NCBI GenBank assembly: GCA_020746105.1
Contig: CM036620.1
Location: forward strand, 45,156,706 to 45,220,705
Reading direction: 5' to 3'
DNA length: 64,000 nt
From: Trogon surrucura
Lineage: Eukaryota > Chordata > Aves > Trogoniformes > Trogonidae
Shown piece after piece: positions 10,932 through 24,754 of this stretch; position 1 is the first letter of the stretch, and every line of letters begins with the position of its first letter. A program made the position numbers and the translations under genes. The notes under the pieces are model-generated. The model worked only from the letters and a program-made list of their open reading frames with translations, was not told the origin of the DNA and did not search any database.

Positions 10932-13900
10932 CTTCCGAGGTCAGTGCAGAGCCTCTGGCCTTTCAGTAGCATTGGCAAGAATCATATTTATTCGGCTACT
11001 TCATATATAGAAATATAATTAGATTAAAGCTTTCTGAAATCATGAGCATCTGGCTCATATTTCCTGTCTGAGGGAACTGCGTCGGTCAACACTAGCAAAT
11101 GCATTCAAAACAGACTGAAGTAATAGCTCCAGGTCAGAAACTTCTTATTTAAACCTGGCTAAAAAGATTTATTTATTTTTTAATAGATAAAACAACGTAG
11201 ATGCAAGCAATAAGGTAGTGCTCTGCTGCCTAAGGAGAGAAGGTAGTCTTTTCTCCAGACCCTTTCAAACTCTGCCTCGTTGGTCTCGTGGCTTCATGAC
11301 TCTCCTATTTGGCACACCAAGGCCCAGCTTTAGCAGAGCAAGTGTGGGATGGTCCTGTGTGATTGCTCCTGTAAGCATCTGCCAGATCCTGTTGGCTTCC
11401 TCTTCAGTCAATAGGGAGAACATAAACTCCCTCAAAAGACTTCCAAGTCTTTTTTTTTTTTTTGTCATTGCATGAAAGCCCGAACTCTAGAATTTTATCA
11501 CTGGGATTCTGGCAAATGGTACTTTGTGAATCTGAATTATGTCTTGTTTGACGAAGCCAACCTGCTTCATGATTTTATGGATAAGGCATTCAGAAATTGA
11601 GGCTGACAGATGGCTTTCTAAGAAAACTATATTCTGTCCTATCGCAAGCACGGCGCAGACTGAACTGATGTGCTTGAGTTTTCAGGACTGACATCCAAGT
11701 GAGGTAAGATACTGCTTCATTAGTTCCCTATATTGTAGCTGTGACTGAATCACTGTAACATAATCTCCAATTCAACAGTTCTGCAGGACAGTCAGTGCCC
11801 TTTAAATCAGATTGACGTACCAGGCAGTAGTGTTTTTGTTGTTGCCATGTTGTTGTGAAAGGTAACTAAATGTTAGAAAGTGGAAGATGCAGCCTCACAG
11901 CTATGTTTTTGACTTGCTGATAGACAGTACTTCTCCTCTGTGAGGCAGCAGCTCCTGATGAATCTGGCGTCTCTGCCAAAAGCTACTCATTTCTTCTTCA
12001 GGTAGACAGGAACATAGCCCTGTGGGGATAACAGGTAAGGCAATACAGAGCAATACATAGTTAACAATATTTTGCTGTTACTAGTGATGCTCGTTTTGTT
12101 TCCATAATAAATTTCATTTTAATTGAATAAATAGATAAAAGGAATTTGAAGGCAATTACAGTTTTATGTTTTCCTAGCTTCAAAATCAGTGTGTATCTTA
12201 TCTCCACAATTTTACACATTCAACTAATTGCTTTATCACTTAAATTTAGAAATTTCCACCCATGTTTATTTCAGCAGGAGAGATTCCCCTGTTTTTTTTC
12301 AGGAGAGGGGGAAGAGAGACCATTTAAAAACGGACCTTACATTGTCATAAGAACATTGCTGCCTTGCCCCTTCCTCCAGTACTCCTTGTTTATCTTGGTT
12401 TTGTAATTTTTACCATAAAAAAACTCATTATTGTGAAGAGACAAATTATCACCTTTAAAATGTTTTGGAATATACAGTTGCTGAAAGGGTAGGGGAGTCA
12501 AATGAGTGACAAATTTCCCAAACTGGCTTGACTTAGGTTAGCTACATAGTGATTTTTGTTACTTTAGATTCAAAAGAAGATGACTTCTAATAGTACTTTG
12601 CTCGCAACATGTCCTTTATAGGTGTTTTTAATTATATACATATATGCACATATGTAACATTTGTTGTTATATGTATATCTATGTACACATGCACATTTAC
12701 ATTACATCTTTGTAATGTTCAATTAAGCTTTTTAAGCACTAGGGAAGCGAGATCTGTGCATTAATTGAGATCTGATTGTTATGTGCCTAGTCAGGCCACA
12801 GAGCTATAAAATGTCTCCTCACCTTTCCAGTCTCTTTTACCTCCTTTGCTCTAGTCTCCGTCATTATGTTTCAAACTCTCTCTACAAGTCTTTTTCTGCT
12901 ACAGCTGTGCTTGGTATTTGTGGGTCTGTTTAGTGGGAGGTGGTTTTTTTTGTTGTTTGCACTACTTGCTGTGTTGGTGTGTAAGAATTCTTTTATCACA
13001 TACAATTCAGTTATGTGGACATCCTAACTGATGCAAAGGATATTAATATTTCCTTTCATATAGGGGAATAGGAGCAATAAACTACCTAAATATCAGCATA
13101 TATCCTATGGTTTTTTTTCTTACTCCTGCATTTTGGAAACCCCAATTAACTGACACACGCACACAAAAATTGCATCGCTTATCCTGCCTGACAGCTCCGT
13201 GCAGCACAAGCCAGCCTGTGCATGAATTGGAGGTGTGGTGTCTTCCCCTGGAAGACACGTATGTCCAGAAATGATAGCTGAGCGGTGTGAACCCCTTCAT
13301 TCACCCGGCTGGGTGTCCTCATCCTTTCACCTGGATGCATTAAGAGCCTGTGATATTCATCAGACCGGCTCCAGTCTCAGGGCTTATCTACATCAGTGGT
13401 TTTAAAAGTGCACTCTTCTGTCAGCATCGCTGCATCTGCACAATAAATTTTGCTAGCTTAAGCTATGGCTTCTAGTAAATTCAACTATGTTGGCAAAGCT
13501 TTTCAGTACAGACTGGATCTCTCAGCACTGTGTATTTTTAAGAATGCTGCTCAGCCGGGCAAATACAGAGACAAGATTTTGATGCTACCAACTTCTGGTA
13601 TAGACACTGGGCATTTTCTCCCTGTTCTGATGCCTGTATTTCTTCCTCCTCCTCTCAGGAGCAGGAGAGAGAGGTGTCAGAATTTTCCTAGAACTTTAAG
13701 TGCTTCTGAATGTTGCTAATATAGTTGAAGGAACTTCTCGGACTTCTTACTGTGCTATAGGGTCCTTCACTTTAGGATGGACATGAGCCCCTCTAGGTCA
13801 CTGCGCAAATCAAGAAACCTTCCACATCCTTCCTTCTCATGCGTCTCATGCCCTCTTTCTGTTTCTACAGAAAGTATCAAGATAATTCAGGAAAAAAAGT

Positions 13901-16900
13901 TAGTGCTTGGAAGAGCCTATACTGAAATGGCATTTATATCCTTAACTGTGGAGTAAGAAAATCAGAAATAGGTTCATACTAGGTATAAGGCCATGCAAAA
14001 AAAATAATTAGTGATACTTCCACTCTGTTTTGTATTAAAACAGAATTGGAAATATTTGAAAAAGGATGAAAATTGAACTACCAGCTCATCTACCCAGGTA
14101 GTCCATATGGACTTGTCTGAGGCATCTTGACTGTCACTGTGGGAAAGATTCTCTTCCTTGTTCTGCTTGTGCTTTCCTCGCCCTGTAAATGAGCTGAAGC
14201 CTGCAGTGTTACTGGCTTTCAGTCTTGCACCTGTGCTTGCTAAACTTACTTGATAAGAAATACAATTCTGTATAGTTTACCTCTGCTGTAACAGAGCTGT
14301 GGAGCTTCTCTACAAATTCATACTGAATCAAAAAGGATTTTGTTGATAGTTCTTAACTATTTTCATTATTCAGTTAATTGTCAACATGTTTGGCGTCCAA
14401 CTTTCCATTTATTTCATTAGGAGAATTTTTTTAAGCACAGAAATTGCCCATCCTTCAAAGGTCACCTTCAGGTCTGCTGCTGAAGTGAATTGTTTCTTTA
14501 GTTAGAAGGATTTTTAATCAATGACTGTGCTAAGAAATCCTGAGTGTTATCTTGAGTGGAAATGTAAAGAAGCAACTTCCCTCCAGAAGCATAATATGAA
14601 GCTGCTTAATGCTTACTGTAGAAGCTCGTGCTTCTTTTGCAAAATTGGAATCTTCTGGCGGTGAAACATTTTTTGAGTCAAGACTGGTTTCTCTCTGAGG
14701 TGCGAGTGCAGTGGACTAGGTGCTGTCACCGGGCTCTGCCAGGCAGCAGCTCTGCTGCATCCCTGGAGTAGAAATTTGGAGGCATGTGGAAGCCCAGCTG
14801 TGTGCCTTACCTATGAGTAACACACACCAGTGGAAGAGGAGGTCAGCAGGGGGTAGTTCTTTGTCCTCCTTGTTCAGCTTCCTGAAGGAAGCTTTGCGTT
14901 ATTAAAGGTTAATTTGTTCTTTAAGTACTGTTACCAGAGAGGATCTTGGTTGGTAGTCAGGTAGGGCCATGGCGGAGTAGACTGTGTGGACACTTTCGGG
15001 GAAAAACATGATCCTTTGAACAAATTTGCTAAGTACTGTGGGAAATTTTGTGTCTTGCATAGTTAGCCAAAGAACTTACTTTAAAATGCATTATTCTTTT
15101 GTTTGCCCTAATTAAAGTCTTAGTTCTGTTGTAATTGGAGACAAAACCTGGGAGGTAAGAATGGAATGGGGTGATTACAGGACAAAAAGGTTTTGTATGA
15201 CCTTTAAGGTAAGGCTAAAAATCTGATGCTATGAAAGGGATGGTTTGAAAGAGAATTAGAACAGGGATTACAGAAAGGAAGTGATCCAGCAGGGCAAACA
15301 ACCTCCAGCCTTTACTGTCTGCTGATGTTGGAGAGTGCTGAAGAAGAGACAATTAAAGGTTGTGACAAGAGGACACAGCTTGTGCAGAGAGGGAAGCAGG
15401 AACCTGAGGAGTATAGAGGAAGACATGACAGCTGATACAGTCTGAATAGATGGGATAGTTAAATACAGTAGTAGGGATTGCTAATGTAAACTTAATCAAG
15501 TTAAACAGTCCTTTCCTACATGTTATGTAGGCATTAGGTAATGAATTTTCACACTGCTGTGTTGGAAGTAGTAAATTAATGTTGTGACAATATGAATATA
15601 GAGTATTCACGTTTCTGTGGGTATTTTTCATTCTGTGGGACTCGTTTGTGTCTCTGGTTTTAGTTTTTTACTGTTTTGAGAAGAAAGGTTGGGGGATGCA
15701 AGGGGATAACCTTGAACAAAAGAGAGTTCTTGTGCATAAAATAAATTGGCAGCATGCCTTATATATCTTACTAGTCAGCCTCTATTGAGATGAGTCACTA
15801 AATAATTCTCCAGATTTCCAGTCTTCAACAATATCCTAATAAAGACTGAAAAATCTGGTTACCCATCAGATCGTTGTGAAAAGAAAAAAAAATTTTTGTG
15901 AATGCCTTCCATTTACATGGAATTTCAGCTTTCACTATGAGAAGCCATATATAGAAACCAGGGCTGATGGTGCATGTCGTGCAACCACAGCAATAGCTCC
16001 AGCACACCTACCCTTTGCTGTTCTTTCTTCCTTCTCCTGTGTGTCCTCAATGACATCCTCACTGCAGTTTCCTCAGGTCCTCTTTTCATTCCCAGACACC
16101 TTCACAATGATATTTTCAGCTCAGCCTTGTGACTGTATGCCCGGCTCTTGCGTGTCACATGCAATATACTTCATTTCCCTTAGAGTGACTTGGGAGATGT
16201 ATTATTTTTGAAACCTCACTACTGTCAAATTGCTTGAAATTAACTCTGAGTTGTTGAAGGGGGAGCTGAATGATCGACAGCCTGTCCAGATGGTGAAGCT
16301 GACGTTCTGATAGCTTTGCTCTCCAGACAGAAAGGCAGAAACCATTCTGCTGTGCTCTTTGCTTGAGGACTCCAGGACAGTTGCACCTTTGCTGATGCTT
16401 GTGGCTTGCTGCATGTTGTTCTAGTATCGAGTTCTCCATTGCAGTTGTTTTAGTTTTAAAAATCCCCAGATTTTTGTGGCTTTGCAGAACAAAAGCGAGC
16501 GATGCAAAATGGTTGTGAGAGGTGCAAAAGTATACCTGGGAGATACTGTTTGAAAAAAATTGTACTTTCATAAAGCAGGAGACCACTGAGATAGGTTGAA
16601 TACGAATATGGGGTGGGGGGGAAAGAAATCGTGTAAAAGATGGAGAGCGAAGGAGAAGATGGCATAAAGGATGAATTTCAAGTTTATAGGAGTGGAGGAA
16701 GGTATTTAGGCCTTTTAAGTTGCTGCTGGCTAATAAAATACTCAGTGCTGGCTCTCCAAGTGTATTCCTTTGTTCTGAAGTAAATGAGGCACATTTTTCC
16801 CTACTGAAGTTTTCTTCGTTCTCTTCCTTTGCTCATTTTTTTTCCTCTTAAACTCTTCTCTCTTTCTAGGCTTTCTGTGTCACTTCTCCTCCCCAGCATT

Positions 16901-19900
16901 GCCATACTGAGTCCTAAAACTTCTGTCTCCATCTACTTTCTGTCCTGAGCTAATTTTGGTGTTTATTTTTAATTTGTGCTGCAGCATTTCTGCTCTGTTA
17001 ACTTCCTCTGCCTCTCCACCTTTTCATCACGTACTCACACTTTCATTCTTTCTATAGGAGCACACACATTAATTCACTCTTTTGGTCTTCATTTTTTCTT
17101 TCTAACTTAGCTCTCTTGGCCTTTTAAGATAAAACACATCATACTGAAATCCCCCAAATTTGAGGCAGACACTTCCTCTAAAGATCAGAGTTCACAACTG
17201 CACTCTTCCAAGGATGAACAGAAATGGTCAGCGTAACCGTGTACCGAGTTCCTCTGAAGAGGCTGTTCTTGTTCACAGAGCAGCTTATCCAGTGACTGGT
17301 GTTATTTTCCTTTTATTTCTCCGCCCCTCCCCTCCCCTCAAGGGTTTGTGCAAAATTGTTACACAAACATCAACCTCTATGACTATGACTAACAGGACCC
17401 TGCAGAACTCTTTTATATTTCTAATGTTCCTGACTCTTATTATGTGGAACTTTTATAATGAACATAGAATGCATTTATTTGGTTTTTATTCTCTCTAATG
17501 AAGTTGAGATTTTTAGATAGACTATGTAAAGTAACTTTTTATTAACATTACATCCTGTAGTGATGGTAGATAGGAGTGTTCTGTTCCCCTGACTGATGCA
17601 GAAAAATGCTTGAAGGAAAAGCACTTGAATAATAATTTTTTTCCTGGTCCTTCCTTTTCTTCTTTTTCCTTCTTTCTTGTTTGTAATTTAATTCTAAAAC
17701 GGGGTTAGTTAGCGACTTAAGGAAGCTTTTCTAAAATTTGAGTTTGTGAACTGCCCGTCTGACAGGCCATCTGTTTCCTGCTCCCTCTTAAGAATGCTGA
17801 CTTTGGATGCATCCTCTCTAGTTTCTGTGCTGGAAGACAGACTTTTAATATTAAGAAATGAGTTTCTAGATATGATGACCTGAAATGTCCATGTATTAAG
17901 AGTCATCAGTTTGACTAATGGCACACCATGGCTACAGATCATCCTAAGCACCTCTTCAAAGTGTCATTTTTCCAGCTCAGTTGATTTCTGACATATCTCG
18001 CTTTATCAGCCATTGAAGTGGAAATTTCATCACTCTTTTATGCCTTTTCAGTTTTTCTTAGTATTTGTTTGTAATAGGTTTTATGGGTGATTAGTTGTGT
18101 GAATTGTGAGTATTTTTTTTGTGGACAGGAGATTGTCTTAATTTCTGCATATTGCATTTAGACTTTTTAAACTGCGAACATGTATCAGCTGAGTTTCCCG
18201 TGCTCTTTTGCTATTAAGAGGCATGCAAGTATTATACCTAGTGCTAATTGCAGCTAATGTAATATTTATATCAGTAAACAATTACAAATTAAAAGAAAAT
18301 TATGATTAAATTTAAATAATGATACTTGCAGTAATTTATCTATTCAGCAGAACTACTTATATGTTATTTCCCCAACCCTTGTCAGAGCTGAAAATAGGCA
18401 CCGTCTCGACTCACAGCCTGTAAAATCCTCTGCTTTTACTTCAGGCAGAAGTTCAAGCCTCATCTTCTCCCCAAAGTCTTACGATTCTTTTACTGCCTGT
18501 GTTTTTGTAGTAGTGTATCATGAAAGGAAATTTGTTGCAGACCTAAGCAAGCGTTCAAACTGTGCTTGTGTTAAGGGGTCACTGCGGAAGGGTCAATGAT
18601 TCTTAATTTGTAGTAACGGTAATTAGCAATAAAAATAGTAGTAATTAAAAAATAATAATGCAGGCTTTTAAATGCAGCCGGGAATACTGTAGTTCTTAGG
18701 AACGTCTACATTGTTAGATTTAGGTGTTGAAAAGGGAAGGTTGTGATATGTAATATGTGAGTTCTTTCCCTCGTTCAATTTTGTTAGCATCGTGGAGGGA
18801 AAAGGGGCTCAGCTCTGAGCAGCTTGCTGCTTTCCTTACTGTTCCTTTTTCTTGTGAGGACAGGTTTTTTGTCCTTCCTTAGAACAGTATTTTGTCCTCT
18901 GTTATTGTTTATCTGTGACAAAGAAACGTACAAACTTCATCCTCTCATTTTTAAAACCTTTTCTATGTCAGCACTCTGTACATTAAAATAAATACTCTTG
19001 TTATTGTCAGAACTAGCTCTGGTTTTGCTTTGTATGCTTTCAGATGTCTAAAATGGATATACACATTGAAAGGGAATAAAATACACACTATAGTAGATCC
19101 ATACATCGACCCAAGCAGTCGTATAATCTGTTCTATACGATTAACTCTTCATTTTGGTAACAAACGTATTTCTTATCTTGTTTACTACTTTGCAGTTATT
19201 CAGGTTTTAGATACCAAAGGGCATAAAATACTGAGGTGTACTTAGACTTTTCAATCAGGTACCTTGGTGTTCATTGGAACAAGTTTAATGCTGGAAGAAG
19301 ATTTTCTGAGTGAGAGAAGAGGAGGGAGCGCTCTGTGTGTTAGACAGGATTCCCACCCTGTTGCCAAACTAATAACCCTTTGGGGAGCTCAGGAGTTAAA
19401 GCTGCTGAATTAAATGCAATAATTTTCCGTAAGAGTTTAAAAGGCCTGCAGGTATGCTAAAGTTGTAGTTGGGTGTTTCAGCTAACACTCTGTAGCATAA
19501 CCCTACCTAAAGCCTCATTTACATCTTGGCAATTAAAATATATACCTCATTTTCTGTCTGTTGTACTTCTCCTATATTCCAGTGTAGGGCTTTAGCATTG
19601 AGGCTTTTTTGTCGTAAAAAGGGTAAGTAACTCTTTGGTTTCTTTTCACTACAGCGACTTTATTTCACATTGCAATAGGCGATTAAGAGGAACTGCTGAA
19701 AGGCTGTCCTGGGGAACTGTAAATACAGTGTAAAACCTCTATTGCTGCATCAGTCAGCCTTGTATCTGAGCAAGCAGTAGCTTTGACACTTTTGTATGAA
19801 TATACCTCGTGTTCTGGTTTGGTATTTATGTTTGGGCTTTCTATGACACTTTGCATAAAAGAAAGAATTTTGATAATTTATTTATTTTAATTATTATTTG

Positions 19901-22900
19901 TACGTACCTTGTCTGATTTGGTAATTGAATGCTAAAAGTCCTTTAATGATGGTGCAGGTCTGACACATAAGGGAGTTAACTCTGTGGTCTCAATGACCTG
20001 ATTATATAGAAGAAAGGCTTCTCTGGTTCTCCTGCTTCCCATCTAAATTAAGTTAAAAAAAATAATGTAAGTATTAATTTTAAAACGACCACCTCCTCTT
20101 TAGGAGGAGATGAGATTTGGTGTTTTTGAAATTTGGAGTGCCACTGGGAGAGTGTGGTCCGAGCGAGACTGCAGTCAGCTAAGCTGTGTACACAAATGGG
20201 GTGGGCATGACTGTATGAGAGCTGACGTGTCAGTCTGGTGATTAGCGTTCGCTCTCCTCTTTAATCCAACCGGGAGCCTGTAACATTGGACAGATCACTG
20301 GAAAGGTCACGGGAGATCCCAATGCTTAGTGACACAGATGAGAATCCTCAGTTTTCAGACTTAGAAAAGCATTAGACAGAAACTTGAAATCGGGGCATGC
20401 ACCAGTGAAGTCTTTTTTTTTTCAATTTTCTTCAGTATGTGCGTGTCATTTCATGTTAGCACTGTAATACAACATGTGACAGTATTTAGTATGTCTGTTT
20501 TGACATAATTTTGTGAGTTAGTAGTTCAGTAGCTTTGTAAATATTGCTCTACGAAAATTCATTTAATTGGAGCAAAGCTATTTGATGGGCCATAAATATT
20601 GACATATGGGCAAAAATCATTTGCAGGTGAAGGCAAGCGCTTTTGTAACATCACAAAATAAATATAATTTTATTTGTTTTAAAATTTTAATCTGATTTGT
20701 CAAAAAAGACTGTTCATGTGCCAAATTAGTTGCTGTGTTCCTTTGAGTTTGCATTGTACTCATTGCCTATTTCGCCTGAGCTTCTTCCAAGGCGTAGTAA
20801 AACAAAGCGAGTCAGTGCATTTGGGTAACTCCCCCTGAGATGTTATAGGAAACAGAGGAAAAGAGGAAAATGAACTATGTGCAAATTTGTGCAACAGTGG
20901 TTCATTTAAATCTGAAGAGCTGAGTGGGAAATACTGTTAATATTTTAACTGCAGTCATCTCTGTAAGAAAGGAGCTGAGCAGGTGCACTGACAGTTTGGG
21001 GTTTTTTTCTTAAAATATTTTTCTCAATACTTGAAAATATTTCTGTAATGTTGATGGTGAGGGATGCTTTTTAAAAAAGGGGACAGGATTTCATGGTGGG
21101 ACAAGTAAGTCCTGCACAGTCCTGAGAATATAAAACCTCTCAATTCAGTAATAAGATGTAGGGGTCAGATCTTTAAAGCCGTCTGCAAATCTTCCTTTGT
21201 TGGACTTGTCGTTGCTGGCTTACTGCTTAAATGTTAACACTGTTAACTGATACCTGTTTCTGTATTTGGCAAATATGTTTGCGTTCTCTCTTTCTGTTTG
21301 TGTTCTGATCATGTTAGAGAACATTTATTTGTAGACAGATCTTTAAGATAGCTTTCATTCCGTCTTCTTTCAGATAGGTGTATTAATTCACTGATAAAAT
21401 AATTTCAAAGCCATGAGCCTCAGGATGTTGTTTCCTAAAACTTGCTGAGATAGACTATTAATTTTTACAGTTGAAGCTTACTGAAGGTAATTGAGTGGTT
21501 TGTATAATGCCAGATTAAAAAAGATCTTAAATCTTAGAGGATTTTTTTTAAAATACCCGCAAAAAAATCCACTAGCCTTCATTATTGTCTCAGTATAATC
21601 ACTGTTAAAGTGTCTCCATAATGTAGTGCTGTTAAACAGCTTGGGGTTTTTTTTTTTTTGGTTTTTTTTTACCTTTTCGTGCTTTGCCTGGAGAGGCAAT
21701 AGATAACCCAGAAAAACGTCTTTTGAAGTTTTATTGAGTTCATTGACTTCCGTGGGAAGCAGATCAGTACTTCCTCATGCTTCAGTACTGATTAAATCTT
21801 TGAGGATTTTAGCTTGGTATAGTAACTAAGTATTGTGTAAAGAAGGATTTGGTGTTTGGGGTGGGATTTTTTTGGAGTGTGTTCTGGTTTGGTTTGTTTT
21901 TTACATTACAAAGGAGCTTGGAAACTTGAAAAAAAATCAGAATTATTTCATTCTTGATGATGAATAGCGTATGTCAGTTCTCCCTTGGCACACTTTAGAG
22001 ACGTTAGGAATTATTAGCCCTTTAAAGTCTTGAAAGGCTTAGATGAAGGGGAGATATGCTTCCACATGAAGTCTTTACACTGCAAAAGAATAGCTGTATG
22101 AATCTGTTAATAATTTTAAAAGTCATATTTTGGTTTGGTGTTAATAAATGACAAAATTTATAAAATATCTAGAACATTGTTTTTACGTAGAAAGAACTTA
22201 CATTCATTAGGCAATCAAGTATTTCAAAATTTGAGTGTTTCATAAATTAAGATGATGTGCTACATGGGCTTGCAGATATCTAAATAGTTATAAATTTAAT
22301 AAACTATTCTGTTGTAAAACTTTGTTTTCTCTGATCATGTACAAATATTTCAGTTCCTGTTTAGCCACTTAAGATTTGAAAATATAGGTATAGAAGAGTT
22401 TGCTTAAATGGAAAGCTTTGTAGCCTTGTCTTTTAGTCTGAGATTCACACGGGTCAAGAAACACAAGAGCATTTCCGAGAATTTCAAAACAGAATGATAA
22501 AAAACCAGCTGCCATTTACTAATTTGAACTATGTTTCTGTAGTAAATTAAATACTTCCTAAAAATCTTTCCAGGATTGACAACTAATTAGTTTGTTTGAT
22601 ATTAGATATTTAGAGCTCCTTACCTATTTCATTTTAAAGAAACTGAATAGAGTGCAGATCAGTTGGCTGTTGCTTTGTGATATGTGCTGTAAACTTGTCG
22701 TTTTAATCCTACACCACGAAGGACTTGACTGATAGTACTTCATAAAATAAATTATTTGTGGTATTTAAGTACTTACAATTGAGGGGAGCACCCGGGAGAA
22801 AGTTCTCCTTGAGGCAAAGGAGAGAGTCCTAATATCTAAGGTGTTAAAAAAAGAAATATCGAGGCCTCAGGTGCGGTTGAAAAGTATTAAAATCATCTGA

Positions 22901-23795
22901 ACTGTTCTTCATTTAGATGTTTTGCCAGCTGTAAAGGTACAAATCATACTTCTTATTTTAGCATTTTTCTTTAAAGAAAAGAAACAAAATTTCCAAACTA
23001 TTTCCTACTCTGTTTGAAATGCAGATATTTTGGTTAAGTGTTCAGGACCCAAGAGATGAAACTGAGAAGCCTTGTTCTGAAAACTAAGTGGAATGAAACA
23101 GAGAAGAAAATTAAATAGTAATGGAAGTAAGATTCTTACTGTAACATTCCTTAAACACTTGAGGGAAGGAAAAACTACTTCTTACTGTCATTTACAAATA
23201 AAATAGTTACATGTTTTCTAGCACTAGTTATATAGAATATACTGCCTCCATATCACCTATAAAGTTTTTGTAGCTTGCTGTGAAATTATGTTTATATATT
23301 CTCAATGAGAAAAAAAATTCTTGGAATATAAATGACAATAAAAAGTTGTAGACGTCTGTATATAAAAAGCAGACATTAAACCCAGATTTTTCTGACAAGC
23401 AGAAGGCAGTCAGGCTTGCCATTAAAGCATGCGTACTTCTCAGAAAAAGAGGAAAATACTTACCTACATATACACTTTAGGTGAGTAATACATTCTTAAA
23501 GCTGAAAATTTGCATTTTTTTCTGCCCAGTTCTCAGTCTGCTTTTGATCTTCTAATCTGTATTTTTTAAAAATAAGGAGTATTGTGTTGTCATTCGGAAG
23601 ACTTTCTTTGCTTTTTTTTTTTTTTTTTTGATCTGGGCAGCTCATGCATGAAACTTTAGCAAGTCTTGCAAATGTTGCAGAAGTACATCTCACCCAGTTG
23701 ATCAGATCTTTCTATTCCAGGCAGTTCAGAAGCAATCTCAGCAATGAGAGAACATTGTAACACATCAGTGGTTGTCTTTTTTGATGTTGTTATAG
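10932..23795. other. Long non-coding stretch before the TENM3 start-codon exon
   Basis: About 12.9 kb without a gene I can support. It contains a TA/CA-rich run (12632-12697), an AT-rich block with several TAATT cores (18600-18660), and scattered homopolymers, including a T run directly before the CAG at 23640. Open frames are short and unlike any protein I recognise. Given the splice acceptor near 23795, most or all of it is probably TENM3 5' intron. Confidence 0.55.
12632..12697. repeat. TA/CA-rich degenerate simple repeat
   Basis: Alternating pyrimidine-purine steps (TATATACATATATG, TATGTATATCTATG and similar) form an imperfect dinucleotide repeat. Confidence 0.7.
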
Positions 23796-23866
23796 GTGAA
23801 TGTAATCTGAATGTAGAGAAGACTTCCAAATAAGCTGGACTGATGTGCACAGAGAAGGAATGAAGT
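23796..23866 (+). other. TENM3: Probable TENM3 5' UTR part of the start-codon exon
   Basis: A T-rich tract ending TTGTTATAG gives a plausible 3' splice site with AG at 23794-23795, so the exon would begin at 23796 and carry a 71-nt leader. Alternative acceptors are CAG ending at 23640, behind a long T tract, and CAG ending at 23720. Either would lengthen the leader. The choice rests only on the polypyrimidine context, and a transcript would settle it. The leader contains four ATGs upstream of the coding start (see findings). Confidence 0.5.
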
Positions 23867-24098
23867 ATGGATGTGAAGGAACGTAGGCCTTATTGCTCCT
23901 TGACAAAGAGCAGACGGGACAAGGAACGGCGCTATACAAATTCTTCTGCAGAAAATGAGGAGTGCAGAGTGCCTACGCAGAAGTCTTACAGCTCCAGTGA
24001 AACCTTGAAAGCTTTTGATCATGATTCCTCTAGGTTGCTGTATGGAAACCGGGTAAAAGACTTGGTCCACAGAGAAGCAGATGAGTATACCCGCCAAG
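23867..24098 (+). CDS. TENM3: Teneurin-3, first coding exon (residues 1-77 plus one base)
   Basis: This exon begins the intracellular N-terminus of teneurin-3, a type II single-pass membrane protein that mediates homophilic and latrophilin-dependent cell adhesion and synaptic partner matching. The translation opens [17 protein letters not shown] and continues through the teneurin-typical [20 protein letters not shown] segment (about residues 35-54) and [17 protein letters not shown] recognise this as teneurin-3 rather than teneurin-2, whose start diverges after MDVK. A basic cluster (residues 4-7, 14-22) could act as a nuclear-targeting signal, as proposed for teneurin intracellular domains; that is inference. 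The start codon has A at -3 and G at +4, and an in-frame TGA lies at 23861-23863. The exon ends at a consensus donor (AAG|GTAGGC, GT at 24099) in phase 1, splitting the Gly78 codon. It joins in frame to 40802. Confident in both gene and boundary. Confidence 0.96.
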
Positions 24099-24289
24099 GT
24101 AGGCAAGATGTTTTAATTCAGAATTTATAATTCATGAGTACCAAGTAACAAGGCATTCTTGCTGCAGGAGAAGTATGTTATTATATGTGTTATTATTATA
24201 TGTTGCATCAGTTTTAGTAATACTCTACACAAATAGTACACTTCACTTGTATCTCCCTAAATCTTTGACAAAGATGGGAAAGCATTGTG

Positions 24290-24390
24290 TTACCATCTTT
24301 GAAATAAATAAATGTGATGCACGGGGAGGTTAAGCAAATGGCCTGTGTTGGGTAAAGGGTCAGTGACAACATTGCAGACTCGAGTGTGAA
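24290..24390 (-). mobile_element. Possible ancient MIR-like SINE remnant
   Basis: The + strand reads GCACGGGGAGGTTAAGCAAA followed by GGGTCAGTGACAAC. This resembles the reverse complement of the MIR/CORE-SINE body (gag-GTTAAG, then GGTCA). Old and diverged, so identification is tentative. Confidence 0.4.
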
Positions 24391-24754
24391 GTATTCAGGC
24401 CTTACAGTTTAAAAAACAGACCCCCAGAATAAATTCAAATCGTTAACAGATTGCTCAAAAGTTTGCCACTCCAATATACCTAAAGTGTAAATAGCATAAA
24501 AAATTAATAACAATAAGCAAATACGACTGTTTCAGGAAGGCCAAGCCCTAGTAACAGTTTCAGTGAAACATAATATGTGTTGAAGAGCATACAAATAATG
24601 TGTTAGCTCAGGACCTTTATCTTTTAGGTCACGAGGGTAGTTAACAGAGAACTGTGCAGTGGGTAATGTAAATTAGTTCACGATTAATGCTTTTTTTAAT
24701 TATTATTATTGGATAGATATCCAGATGCTAACAGGTTGCTAGAGCGCTCTGTTG

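Noticed and set aside
16155-16586. 143-codon minus strand open frame
   Set aside because: Low-complexity chance frame with overlapping open frames on both strands and no recognisable family.
20232-20310. tRNA-like wording (GATTAGCGTTCGCTCTCCTC, then AATCCAACCGGGAG) considered as a tRNA or SINE head
   Set aside because: No cloverleaf can be drawn, the B-box is not convincing and no SINE body follows.
23765-24106. 113-codon minus strand open frame
   Set aside because: Antisense shadow of the TENM3 first coding exon.
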